DNA of 64,000 nucleotides from Edolisoma coerulescens (taxonomy: Eukaryota; Chordata; Aves; Passeriformes; Campephagidae): NCBI GenBank assembly GCA_013397115.1, contig VWZW01001322.1, forward strand, positions 905,186 to 969,185, read 5' to 3'. Positions 12,156-23,885 of this stretch are shown here, piece after piece. A program made the translations under genes and the position numbers. Below the pieces are notes generated by a model. The model did not search any database, had not been told where the DNA came from, and worked only from the letters and a program-made list of their open reading frames with translations. How positions within the stretch are numbered: position 1 is the first letter of the stretch; each line of letters opens with the position of its first letter.

Positions 12156-15100
12156 TTAGAAACAATTGAAAATTTATGGATGCCTTCCAAATATTGCTTA
12201 TCCGTGTGAGATGTGGTTCTGGTTGCCAAAATAATGTACTGGGGTAATGAATAAATAGAGATATGGTCTGTGCAAATGGGATGGGAGAATTCCATAAAGC
12301 AGGTTTTTTAATAAAGAAGTTGTTTAAACAATATGTGATGTTGGGGACTAGCCATATTATGACATACACTGGGCTTAATAGACTGTGGTGCAGGAATGGT
12401 GGTGAATAATATCCAGATTCATTTGGTTGGCCATTGGTGTTTGCTGTTACTGGTTCTCACTGATTTTAATGATCCACTCTGTGGATTACCCAGTTACAGA
12501 ACTCCTCAAAAGCCCTCTTGATTAAAAATGCTACTTCTGCCAATGCTTTCCCGAATGCACAATGCATTTTGCCTTCTTACGATAAACAATACATTTGTAT
12601 TTTTCTGTTTTCTGGGCTTTTGTGAATCGTGAAGAATGCAACACATGCTGGAAGTTGCAAAATTGTCCTGTGTTTTGATTCAAGCCCACTTTAAAGAAAA
12701 AAAGAAAACAGAGACCTGCCCCATTCTAACAGGTTCAGGGATCCCTTATGCCTGGCTTTAGGTTTCTGCTTTTTGGAAGGAGGGGTGTAGCCTTTGAAGG
12801 TTTTTTGATGTGTTAGTTCTACTGTGAGCACTCTATGGTTTTTAGAAGGGTTGGTCAGGTCGTTTAAATTGCCACTATCTAAATTGCCATTTGCCAGTTG
12901 ATGGAAGCCAGAAATAACACTTTGCTGAGTGAAGTTGCTGGAAAGATGCTCCACAGAAGTAACTGACTGATTTCAGTTCTCCTGCTATTCCTCTGCAATT
13001 CACCGGCTTCAGCATCAAAAGGACTACGAAGATGCTGAGCCAAATTTATCTGCCTGTGTGACTCCAAATACATACAGCTGTCTGGTATCTGACACTGGGA
13101 CCTCTAAGCCAGCAGTTTAAAAATGTCAGTGACAAAATGAGTGTGTTGCAAGAGAATAATGGGCCTTCTAACTGACTTTAAGTCCTTTAACTCTGCCCTT
13201 TTCAATAAGGACAAGGGAATGCATAATAAGAAATGTTGTTGAGTGAAGCTTTGTGCAGGATGAGTTTATTCCCTGTATAGCTCTGTAATTAAGTCTCCAA
13301 ATGCATGCGTTATACTGATGTAAAGTGGTCAGAGGTGTTTTCCTCCATCACAGAATAGAGGAAGGACAAGCTAGATCTATGCATTACCACAAAAAATACT
13401 TGCAAATGTTCAAAATGGTTAAAAGTAGATTTTGTGCAAACCCAAGGTGCTCTATAGCAAGCTGACTGCACTATTTATCTAAACTTCCCTGCACAGATAA
13501 GGCTTGTGATCTCTGATTGCAGCTTCTGAAAGCCAACTGTGTTCAAACAAATGCACCGCAAATCAGTTCGGGCTCATCTGGCTGATGTTGATGGAGCTCT
13601 GTGTGGAGAGTTGATAAGATATGTCAGTCTCTTGTCTCCCTGCTTTACATCTGAAAGAAACATGTGGTGAAGAGTGCTTGTATGGCTATGGAGAGCATTT
13701 GATTTTCCCTGACGCTTCACAGCAAGAGTCAAAGGGTGTAGGGATGTTTCACACCTTCTCAGCTGTGCTGCCAAAGGCCCCCAAGAGTCCATAAATAGGT
13801 GAACTTGCCTGAGACAGTCCTGGACACAGCACTGAGGTAGAAATCTTGTGGATTTGTGTAGGTTCTTACAGGTCGGGACTCATGTTTCAGATGAGTGTTC
13901 TGCACAGCAGTAATATTGCTGTGCCCCACAATTGCCTGAGGTTGCTGACAAGTCAATTAAGGAGCATAAAAATCACATGTGTGACTTGATTATATCACTC
14001 CACCAACAGGGCAGAAGCTGAGATCTGGATCTGAATGTAGGAACTGTCATGTCTGTGTTGTTTACACCACTGACTTGGCTGAATTGCCACCTTTATTACG
14101 TGTATGCGATATACAGCTTGTGTGCATGATTATGTTACTGAGGAGAAAGTGGAAAGAATGAGCTGCGTTTCCATCGCAATTAATTTTTCTGATAGGACTG
14201 ATATTGTCTCCTGAAATTCAGGATCTAAAAACCAGTGAAAATAGTATCAACATTTAGAGTAACAGGTAATTTTGCTGCTGCAATGAAATCTGACTATTGG
14301 AATCAAGTCTCAAAATCATACTGAACTACGTACTAAACAATATCTGTATTCCCTAATGATGAATTCATTTTCAGTTAATAACACGTCTTTGTGAAGTATA
14401 ATGAAAAATACAGTGCCATGCATAGTAAACTGGCCTCTGTTTTCTTTGACAGCATGCCAGTTCCTCAGCTGCAGCACTACTATACTATTCATCTCCATAA
14501 AGGGCTTTTTTGAAAGCATTATTAAACTGCAGGAAGGAATGGTGTATGACAGCTTCATTAGTCACTAGGAGCCAAACCTGGCCACTTTCTGCTGGGAAAT
14601 ATTAGCACAATCCAAAACATCCCTGGGTTGATGGCATCCAAACATTTTTTTTCCCCCAAATTTTTGGAGTGTGGCCAGATCTTGGTTTGAAGATCCTGGA
14701 ATGGCAGCTGTACTATTAAGTCCTCTTTAGGTGAAGTTTGTCTTTTTCTGTGAGGAAAACACGGACTTCTCTGTCTTAAAGTCCAGAAATATTTGCAGGA
14801 GTCTCTTTAATCTGAAACACAGAGACAAAGGAAGTTCTCTCCAAGTGCAGAATGTGATCTTGCTGAAACTGCAAATGCCCCAGTACCATAACTGTAGGCA
14901 AGCCCCTTTGTACCAGACACAATGCCTGATCATTTTGCATGTTTCTGTGCAGTGTTCGCTAAAGGTGCATCCAGCTGGCAGGGTGCTCTGACATGTTAAA
15001 GATGCTCACGGTTCCATTGAGATCAGTAAATGTGAGGTTCTGAGCTAACAGTATTTCAGGGTGTATGTTGCTTGCCTGAGACTAACTGTGTTTAAAGTGA

Positions 15101-18100
15101 GACCCTTCTGCATCTTGCTCAACAGAAGTCCAAGCTACAGGATAAACATGAGGTACAGAATCAAGTTCTTGCATGCATCTGTTGCATGGTGTATTGCTCT
15201 TTTGAAAACATAACACACAATTTGTAAAGTGAATTACATGTTTAAGAAAAGTAAAGAGCAAAGCCTGCAAAAATCCTGCTGAATGCTTTAGCTAGCTTTG
15301 GTTCCAAGAAAACACCACCTAAAAGTCAGTTCTTTGTTCAGCAAAGCCTCAGTACCAGAGAAGTCCAGGGAATTGATGGAACTCATATTAAAAACACTGT
15401 ATACAAAGAAGTATTTTATGGTCCAGCTGTTCTTAATTTCCTGTATATTTGTAAAAATAAAATTAGCCCTTAATACATAGTTATTTATGCTTTTCTACCC
15501 ACCTGGAACTTTCTGTGAATATTTTACAGGTAACACCATTCACAATTAACTGCAAGCCAACAAATGCCTGGTGCTTGAGTGATGACTTAATGTACGCTTG
15601 CAAGCTTAGCCAAGACCCTGGTGTGACTAAGCCAAATGCAGGGGAGGAGGTTGTGCAAGAGTGCCTCTGCATGCTATTGGAAATCCTGATTTTTTCTATC
15701 TCAACCGGTATGACCACCCCATTTGGACTGCTCTGTGGGCTCGACCCCAAGCAACAGACTTGTTTCTGAGTCCCTGGAGGCTTCAGCTCTCGCTGAGCTT
15801 CTCTTGCCGTGTATACCGGGTCATTGTACTTGCACAAGCCTGCAATGTTCGGCTTTGGTGTCTCCTATTGCCAGTAACAGCTGAAACCCTTCAACGCAGA
15901 CATCACAGGAGGCAATTCTCTTCCAAACTTTTTTTTAAAACATAGAGTATTTGGTGTGAGAGTCAGTTCTCATGATTCTTGGGGGCTCTTCCTTGTTCAA
16001 GCTATCTCAGTGACAGCCTTGAAGTTAATGTGCGTTGGCCCACAAGCCTTGTAAGGGGTTTACTGGTAACAATAGCCACAAAGCCGCAACTGAAAAGCCG
16101 TGTGCTTAATCTACAGGATTAACACAAACAAGATGTCCTTGAGCAGGATAGGTTTACAGCAGTCTAGCAGGAGTCATTTTCTCCGAGAACAGAAAACAAA
16201 ACCTTTGCAGGCAGTGCCTGGGGAGACGGGAGCAGAGCAGAGCCCCAGGGGGACTGTCAGCAATGGGCTACCGGCTCTCCCCGCTGCTAATCCAAACGAG
16301 CCGCTCTCAGTTTGTAGCGTGTGTCTCTGCCTGTGTGTGATCCTCTGATAGGGAATTTGTTTCCAGTTCTCTGCAAGCTGGAGGCATTGCTGCAAGTAGG
16401 TTTTACTGCAGTTTGTCCTGGTGCTCTGAGGTGCTGGCCAGCAGATCTTGGGCATGAACTACGAGACACCTGAACTCACACGTGTCCTTTCTGACCTCCC
16501 TTGGTGTGTGAAAGCCAGCATTTGTTGAAAGATAGGATTTGCTGATGGTGGAAATAATCCTCTGCTACCAGGGGCCTGGAGAAGAGGATGATGCCCACTT
16601 GTGAATGGCAGCTGGTTAACTCCATCTCCCACCGCAGCTTCCAGTTCCACTCCAGCAATAACAATGCGTTTCTTCCCACACCTTTGTATTCATTTCTCAG
16701 TTCATGACTCTGCAGTTCCTTTTTTGTTCAGTGGACTTTTGTTTGTGAATCTATTCTCTTTGCCTTTGCCCACTTGTTCTTGGTGTCAGACCTCACTGAA
16801 AGCCCTCCCTACCCTAACAGGGAGCCAAGGAGAAAAAATATTTAATATTTTTTACTCTTCTCAAAACTACCACTTAGAGTGAATTTATCTAAAAACTGGT
16901 TCAAAAATATTAGACCCTTTTCTAGTCCTCAATGAAAAGGATGCCATCTCTTGTTCGTGATATACTTTCAAGTCAGTCTCTGCATCCAAGAAGTAGTTTC
17001 GTATGAAAATTGGGAATTTTTTTTTGAGCTTAAAGAGAATCCCTAACATGCATGAACTAAAAAAGAAATTCATGCTTTCAAAAAAAAAAAACCAAAACCC
17101 AAAAACCATATAAAGATTTAATTTTATAATCATCCTTCACCAGTTGGAGGAACTATGCTTACTAGGAAATACAGTATTTACTGGGATAGCATGAGTTTAC
17201 AGCAGCTTCCCTGGTAGCTGATTTCTGCAAGAATGCAAAGTGCACAAAGTTTAATCCTAGCCCAGAAGTTCTGGTGGACTCTGTGTCTATGTGCTGCAGC
17301 TTTGCAGGTGTGACGGCTAAGTTAAGTTTCACAGCATTCCCTTGGGATAGTGCCCAGAGTTAAAATCTAGGCCTGGAGATCTGAAACTAAAACCCTCTGA
17401 ATAATTTTAAAACCGGATTGGTGGCACTCTAGAGAATAGGGAAGTGAAGCAGGGGACGAAGGGGATGTAGGGGTGCTGCTGTCCAAGTAGGGCTGCATCA
17501 GAGAGTTAAGGAAGGCATACCAATAAGGAGTGGAAAGACGTAGGAGTCTGAGTTAACAGGTGACTTCTGTGATGGTGAGGAAAAGATTATTTGCTTTTAT
17601 AATGCTAGGAAAAGATTGTTTCCTAATGCTGTGTGTAAAGGCAAATGGAGCAGTGGTGGGTGAAGAAGGCAAGTGAAAAGGCAGTGGGTTGCATCTTCCT
17701 CTTTCAGAAACTGTTTGTCAAATAAATCAGCAGAATGTGTACACTCTTTTGAAAATACTTCTAGCCTTCAATACAATAAACATATCTGCTTTGTACAGTG
17801 AAATAATACATTACAAAATAATTTGTTTCCCTCGTGCCTTATATTGCCCTTTCCTTTACAGCTCTCTGTACAATATATAGCAGGTACTACCTATGTGTGT
17901 CAGCTGAGTCTCAAGCAATAGTAGTATAAAACTGCTCGTGAAGAATGTGCTGACCCTGGACAGCATCAGAATATTTTACCAGTAAGGTCTCAATAGGCAT
18001 AGGTGAAGCTTTCCTTAACCTGAGTAGAAAGACCATATTTTAGATCAGTTTTAAGAAATAGCATGAAATAATGCTAGAAACACTGGTCAAGAAGGATCCT

Positions 18101-18437
18101 GCTTCATTACAGATATCTGGCAATAAGACTTCTTGCCTGGGCTTGTAGAAGATAGAATTCCTTATTCTGTGAAAGATTTTTCCCATAGTCTCTGAGAGTA
18201 TCTAGGTTGTTTGAATTCTGAACCATTTCTCATTAAGAATTTGCCTGATTTTGGCAGTCTTGACTTATTAACATGTAAACATTACCTGACACACTGACCT
18301 ATTAACAAGTCTTCTCTCTGAGATGCCATAAACACCTCTGCACTTTCATATTGCAACAGCTGTGAATGATTTTGGAGCACACTAATTACTAAAACAAGCA
18401 TTTTGACTCTGAAAAAAAAGCAAACCACTTTGAAGAT
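12156..18437. other. Anonymous non-coding DNA, no gene seen
   Basis: No gene or RNA was recognised. An A12 run lies at 17080-17091. The segment about 16160-16340 is somewhat GC-richer and holds a CCCCAGGGGGACT string that loosely resembles a CTCF core, but the match is incomplete. The region 15481-15837 is open on both strands (118 codons minus, 84 plus) without any family signature, so it was not called as a gene. Confidence 0.6.
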
Positions 18438-18479
18438 CTCACTTTATTTAAGAACCTCCTCACTTTATCTAAGAACCAC
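18438..18479. repeat. Two-copy 21-bp tandem duplication
   Basis: The unit CTCACTTTATTTAAGAACCTC at 18438-18458 (with one internal T read as C and one late T read as A in the second copy) is repeated immediately at 18459-18479. Copies differ at two of 21 positions, so the duplication is not brand new. It is a typical slippage or microduplication event and no function is evident. Confidence 0.8.
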
Positions 18480-21400
18480 TCAGCATAGTTGTGTCTGTCA
18501 GCATTTTATCCAGGTTGTGGGTTCACTCTGGTTCGGACGTGGTTGCCTCAGAGCCAGCCTCAGGCACTATCACATCTCTTCGCACAGATGAAAATGGTAG
18601 TGAGACACTGAAGAAGTTGTGCAAGAGATCAACCCATGTCCAGCATGACCAACCCTGCCTTTGGGCTTCTAAGGCTGGATGGACTAGAGAGCGTCTTGCG
18701 TAGTCAGCTGGCAGTTTGAGTCCCTTTCCAATACCCATATTACATAGGTATTTTCCAGTATGCGGAGCAGAAAAGTTGATAATTTCTGAGTGAGTTCTTC
18801 TCTATCATTTGTAAAGTTAACTAAGTCTGCAATGACATCTATTTATTTTGAGAAGGCTTAGGAGGAGACTGAGGCCAGTACAGTAGCATTCAGTTAATAG
18901 CGTAGAAAATGAAGCCTCAAGTGCAACACATCAAAGACTGTGCTTCCATTAAGCTGTGCCAGTGCTTCGCATGATCTTTTTGAGTGCAGAATGATGACTA
19001 CGTGATTTGAAGGTTGGGCCCAGTATCCACATACAAGAGTAAGCTCTCCAAGGCGGAAATGGCTTCTTAAGCCAACATGACCTCTCAAATGAGACTGCAG
19101 GCCTACTGTGCAAATGGGTGCCATCCATCTGCTACTCAGCTGGCAAATGTTGACTGTGCTTCAGGAGCTGAATCTTCTTCCCATGCAGTTAATTTCATCC
19201 CTGGCAGAAAATGCTGATGTAGAGTTTGATTTTAAACAATGACAAGAATAATGGGAACTACGAAACAAATGGTCCAAGGAACTCAGTTTCTTTCACTTGG
19301 CTCAGTTCCTGTCCTCAGATGTTGCACTGGAAGAAAAAAGCCATCCTGATGGAGTTCAGGAGATACCCCACCATATGGTTTTTCAAAGGCTGTCTGAGAG
19401 GTAGGTTGTGCTTGCACCAAACCAGTGCTGCAAAGAAAGCAATCTTTCCCTGAAATGGGAATAAGCTGCTCCGCTCGTAAGAGGTTTCTTCCCTTGTGGC
19501 CTTGGAATCACTGGTCAGTGATTGAAGGGATGAGGTGATGAGGTCTGTATGATCAGCTAAGGACTTGGGGCAGCCTTGTTCAGCTCCGGGATGGCTGAAG
19601 ACACTGTGGTTCCCACTGCAGTCTTGCTGACCAGAGGGCCTTCCTGAGCTCCACGTGTCTGATGTATTGAGTCACTAAAATGCACATAGTCTGTGCAAGC
19701 ACTTTTTAATCTTTGTTTTGACAAAGATACCTACACCTTTGTGTCTATCTCCCGAATCTTATGCTTTACATTTTGGATATTTATTGTACAGTTTAAGTAT
19801 TTGCTTTAAAGAAAATGTAATTCAATGTCTCCCCAAAGATTTGCTGTTCCCCATAAACATTGCCTGGAAACATCTGTTTCCCTCATATGGATCTCATAAT
19901 TTGTGCTTTGGATTTCATCCAGTGCTCTGTGGAAAAGTGATGCCTTCCAGAGACAGAAACCTGATTATGAGAAACCTCATGGGCGAGAGTGAGTGCCTTT
20001 GTTGCAACTGATTTTGAAGACATAGAGAGAGAGAAACAGAGATGGGAGAAGCGGTTTTTATGAAATGTTTTTCTTTACAGGCACATGCTATGCACTCTTG
20101 TAGTTCTTTCAGGCAGATGCGGAGTAGCCTCTGCCTGGGTCTGCCTCTGTGGTTTTGACCCTTTAGCCAACTCCTCCCGCACCTGACAGACATGGGGGTC
20201 TTGAAGATAAGCAATGTTCCTGAAGTTTCGCCAAAATCGCTTAGTGGAAAAGGAAAAGGACCATTTTCTCTGAGTGCTCTGACTGCAGCATTACGTTGTT
20301 AGGCATCAGAAAATCTATGCAGAGAGAATTTGCAAAGAATACAAGAATTAAATAAGCTTTAACTAGTCACAAAACACAAGTAAATACACCAGACTTTCAG
20401 TTTCAGCATTGATGAAAACAATTAAGAATAAAGCACCTACAGACTCCAAACATCTTGAAGAACAACCTATGGTGTGTCCTGTACTGAACATAAAATGTGC
20501 AGACAGCAAGTTATAGGACTGGGTCTCTTCTTCATCTTCCTCCCTCCAGCCATCGCAGTGGAAGATGGTCCCTTGTACAGAGCAGAAGTCCAAGAAGGAG
20601 GTGGAAAAGGCCTTGCCCTTTGATCTGCCTTCTCTTGCACAAATTGATGGTACATAGGAAGGATAATATGTTCATTACCAGCCTATGCACTTCTTGGGGT
20701 TCAAATGCTTTTTGGCATTTCTTAGGGCTTGTCCTTGAGGAGAGTAATAACAGCTTAAAATAAAACAGATGGAGAATAAGAAGTGGCAAAAAATGGTGAT
20801 GGGAGGAACTTGCCAGAAGAGGCAGGAATTCAAAATTCCTTTTCTGTGCTCAGTGTATGAATCCTGTCCACCTAGCCATTTGTCTTTGAGAACAGGCCTA
20901 AGGAGGAGGTGGCAGTTGTTATGTACAGATCTAATGATCAGAGAGGTTGCCCAGGGATGCAGAGTTCAGATATGTCCTCAGCCTGAAGTGCCCACAATCC
21001 CTCACCACCTACTTCCCCCGCTCCCCAGGACAGTGCCGTTAAGCGTTTGCATCTGAACGGAACCATTTTGCACTACTCTGATTAAAATCTGCATAACAAA
21101 GTCGCATGGGCCAAGTTTGCAGTCAGTCAAGAATTTTATTGGATTCAGCTCTGCATTTAGCTTTGCTCCGAGCTAGTAATGGAATTCTGGATAAATAACC
21201 AATCTGTGCTGTATTGTATTGACCTCCTAAACACGTCACAAGACTTAGGAGTTCAGCCTGTGGGAGGAGGAACTTCACTTGTGTTTCATGCAATGCCAAA
21301 TCCTTTGACTAACATTAAGAATTGGTCCAAGATTACCATTGTCTCTCGCAGGAAAGGTTTTACCTCTGCTTGGAAAAGCGCTGTGGGTCCACCAGGCTGT

Positions 21401-23016
21401 ACATTTGCTTGTGACATACTACACTTCTTGGCTTTTGGTAGCTGCCCACACCCTTCCCTTGTGTTTGTTGTAATCGGTTACATCTGTCAGTTTGTTTTCG
21501 TGCGCACACTGACCTCAAGTAGGAACAGGAAAATCTCTCTTTGGGAATAGCTGTGATGAGGTACATATCCTTTGTATCGGTGCTCATGATCCCTGGTTGT
21601 TTGGTTTCGGCTCGCCTCTCTGTACACATATTTTGGTTTTGCCAGGCCCCTGGAATTTTCTTCTATTTTGCCCAAAACAACTCTTAAGGAGAGGCTTCCC
21701 TTCTTGAGCAGCGCAGTCTGGATGCTCCCACGTGCCACTATGTCCAAATGGCATTACACACATGCTACTACATGAATTGTTCACTTCAAATTGCTGGGAC
21801 TGGGGCTTTGGTGCTGTGCAGATCAGGACCCTGGTGAATGTGTCCATTGCATCTTGATTAAGTGAAAGCAACAGCTTTGTTATTCCAACACCTTAAAATA
21901 CTTGCTTTTATTGTACTGCCTTCTTTCTAATTCTTCATCCTTTGGTCTCCTTACAGCTGAGAAGACCTCTACCTTCTTGCCCCTTTTCACCCTCCAAGAA
22001 CCCGAATGCAAAAGGGTGGTTAAATGCTAAACTGAGTGCTGCTCACTCGCTCTATCTCTTGGTGCCTCAGAGATGCCCCAGAAGAGCGAGCCTGGGTGTG
22101 GGCCACTGAGCAGTCCCCAGATGAACAATGTAACCCTGCAAGCATGAGTTGCTCAGGGTTCTCCAGGCTCTGACTTTGCTCTGCAGGAATGGAGCTGCCA
22201 AGTTCCATTCAGAGAGAGGTCAGTATTTATGGGATCTGAGCGTTATTTATGTCACAGGAAGAAAAATAGAGTAGATTAGGGTCACCAGCCCACTTCTGTT
22301 GCACAGACGCACAAGAAGCATCATTAGAGTTTGAGTCTAGCAAAGACCTAGTTTATTTACAGAGTAGCTCGATGTTTTTCCTTCCTGGGGAATAGGTGCC
22401 TCTTGGTTTTGAGTCAAATGGTGCACTTAGGAAAGAAAGGAAAAAACTGAAAAACAGAAAATGTGAGTACAGCTTGCAGTCTGCCTCTTCAAAATACAAG
22501 CTGTGCTGAGGTAAAACACTTCCCGGGACAGCAGCCATCTCTGGGTGGGGTTGTTTTGGAGGAGGGAGTTCAAGTAGGCACGGACACGGGTGAGGAAACT
22601 GCTGCAGTTTTCCTGAAATTTGAATAATGTTTTTAAAATTCCTATCCACCCTCAGAACTTGGGGTTTGCTGTCGGTCTCTGTTAGGCAAGCAAGTCTCAA
22701 CTTACAACCTAGCATGAAGTTCATCCTCAAATGGCCTGCTGACTGTAGTGAACATCAGCAAAATGCTCGGTTTGGACCTCGCATCTGTCTCTTCAAGAGC
22801 CTGATCCTTTCCTCACTGCAATCCAGCCTGAAGTCTGTCGCTGGGAGGGAGGGGGCTCAGTGGTTGCGATTGAGTGATGTGGCTGGGTTTGGGAAAGCCC
22901 AGTGTGTGATCCCTCAGACCCTTCCCAGCCCTCTGCTTGCTCACCAACCCTGCCTATCCTTCATTTGTTCGTTATATTCTTTATCTCTATGACCATCTTT
23001 CCCAGAACTGAAGAGG
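18480..23016. other. Anonymous non-coding DNA, no gene seen
   Basis: No exon with convincing coding character was found. A 123-codon plus frame (21179-21550) and a 125-codon minus frame (22353-22730) have no recognisable domain and overlap other open frames. The distal part becomes gradually richer in G+C towards the CpG-dense block that starts near 23017. Confidence 0.55.
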
Positions 23017-23460
23017 CGCCGGGGGGAGATGTGGGGTATCGCTGCTCCCGCTCTGCCCTCTCTTGGGTAGCAGCGGTGGTGTTGAGCCTTCCCAAAGGCA
23101 GGCAGCAGCAGACACTTGCCAGAAGGGTTTTAACCGAAGTCTGGCCCACCAGCGATGCTGAGCACTGCCTGAACTCGTCCTGTCCCCATGGGATGCTGCG
23201 GACACCCGAGCCGTGGTGCTGGCTGGCTGTCCGGGCAGGGGCCGTGCTGCCGTGGCTCGCTTAGGGAGCGCACGGAGATCTGAGTGCCAGGCAGGAGAGC
23301 TGCTGGAGCACCGCGGCTCCGCCAGGTCGGGCTGCCCTGCCCGCAGCTCCACCCTTACTGGGGCAGCGGACCTGCTGCTCTGGGACCAGGCAAGGTAAAG
23401 CTTGGGAACCGCCGTCAAGCAACAATGCGATGCAGCAGAAACACCTTAATCTTTCGGTTG
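23017..23460. promoter_or_regulatory. CpG-island-like segment, candidate promoter
   Basis: By hand count this stretch of about 440 bases has roughly 27 CpG dinucleotides and clearly elevated G+C, while the DNA around it is CpG-poor. In vertebrates such islands commonly mark promoters or first exons. No obvious TATA box is positioned for it, as is usual for island promoters. Both strands hold open frames here (143 codons minus at 22987-23418, several on plus), but these follow from the scarcity of AT-rich stop codons and match no family. A good donor lies near the downstream edge on the plus strand and is listed separately. The gene it would serve is not visible in the window. Confidence 0.5.
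23391..23400 (+). other. Strong splice-donor match at the edge of the CpG island
   Basis: The sequence CAAG then GTAAAG places a candidate exon end at 23394 and an intronic GT at 23395-23396, a close match to the vertebrate donor consensus. Its place at the downstream edge of the only CpG island fits the classic layout of a non-coding or short first exon followed by a long intron. No transcription start or initiator was identified, so the exon's beginning is undefined. Donor-like strings are frequent by chance. Confidence 0.3.
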
Positions 23461-23539
23461 GGTAATCCAGGGATGTTCAGGGAAAAGGAGAGCCTTCAGG
23501 TTTCTTCATTTTTTGTAATGAAGCCTCATAAAAGAATCG

Positions 23540-23558
23540 CCCCCCCCCCCCCCCCCGN
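23540..23558. repeat. C17 homopolymer ending at an N
   Basis: Seventeen consecutive C bases (23540-23556) are followed by G and one undetermined base at 23558. Long C-runs are hard to sequence, so both the length and the following base are doubtful. Any frame read through this position, such as the 190-codon plus frame at 23284-23856, is unreliable. Confidence 0.9.
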
Positions 23559-23663
23559 AGCTCAAAATGAAAAGGTGACTTTTAAAAAGAGAAACTATTT
23601 GGAAGAGAGGGCAAATGGAGCTTGTTTGTTTGCTTTTGTTCAGGTTTGGGTTGTTGTGAGGAT

Positions 23664-23749
23664 TTTTTTTATTTGTCTTTTTTTGTTGGTTTTTTGGGGG
23701 TTTTTTTGGTTTGTTTGTTTTGTTGGTTTGTTGGTTTGTTTTTTTTTTT
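23664..23749. repeat. T/G-rich low-complexity tract
   Basis: The plus strand consists almost only of T and G here, with interspersed TTTG and TTGG units and T-runs. It is simple-sequence DNA and has no coding value. It leads straight into the first copy of the duplicated block described next. Confidence 0.85.
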
Positions 23750-23885
23750 GTGACAACATTGCTCAATATTTAATCTTCTGCAGAACAAATAACTTCTGTT
23801 TCNGTTGGTTTGTTGGTTTGTTTTTTTTTTTTGTGACAACATTGCTCAATATTTAATCTTCTGCAGAACAAATAACTTCTGTTTC
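23722..23885. repeat. Near-identical ~81-bp block repeated across a single N (assembly duplication)
   Basis: Bases 23722-23802 reappear at 23804-23885 with one difference, an 11-T versus 12-T homopolymer. The two copies are separated by exactly one N at 23803. Two contig ends that overlap but were joined with a placeholder base would give exactly this picture. A real tandem duplication would rarely be this identical with an undetermined base precisely at the junction. The most likely true sequence contains the block once, followed by CTGTGTTATG at 23886. Confidence 0.9.

Noticed and set aside
16240..16262. CTCF-like CCCCAGGGGGACT string
   Set aside because: It matches only part of the CTCF core and lacks the flanking consensus bases.
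20870..21000. Strings resembling the conserved 3' part of CR1 LINEs (GAACAGGC..., TTGCCCAGGGA)
   Set aside because: The pieces are short, out of the usual order and spacing, and lack the terminal octamer repeats.
23284..23856. 190-codon plus-strand frame, the longest in the window
   Set aside because: It runs through a C17 tract with an N, a T/G simple repeat and a falsely duplicated block, and its translation is low-complexity.
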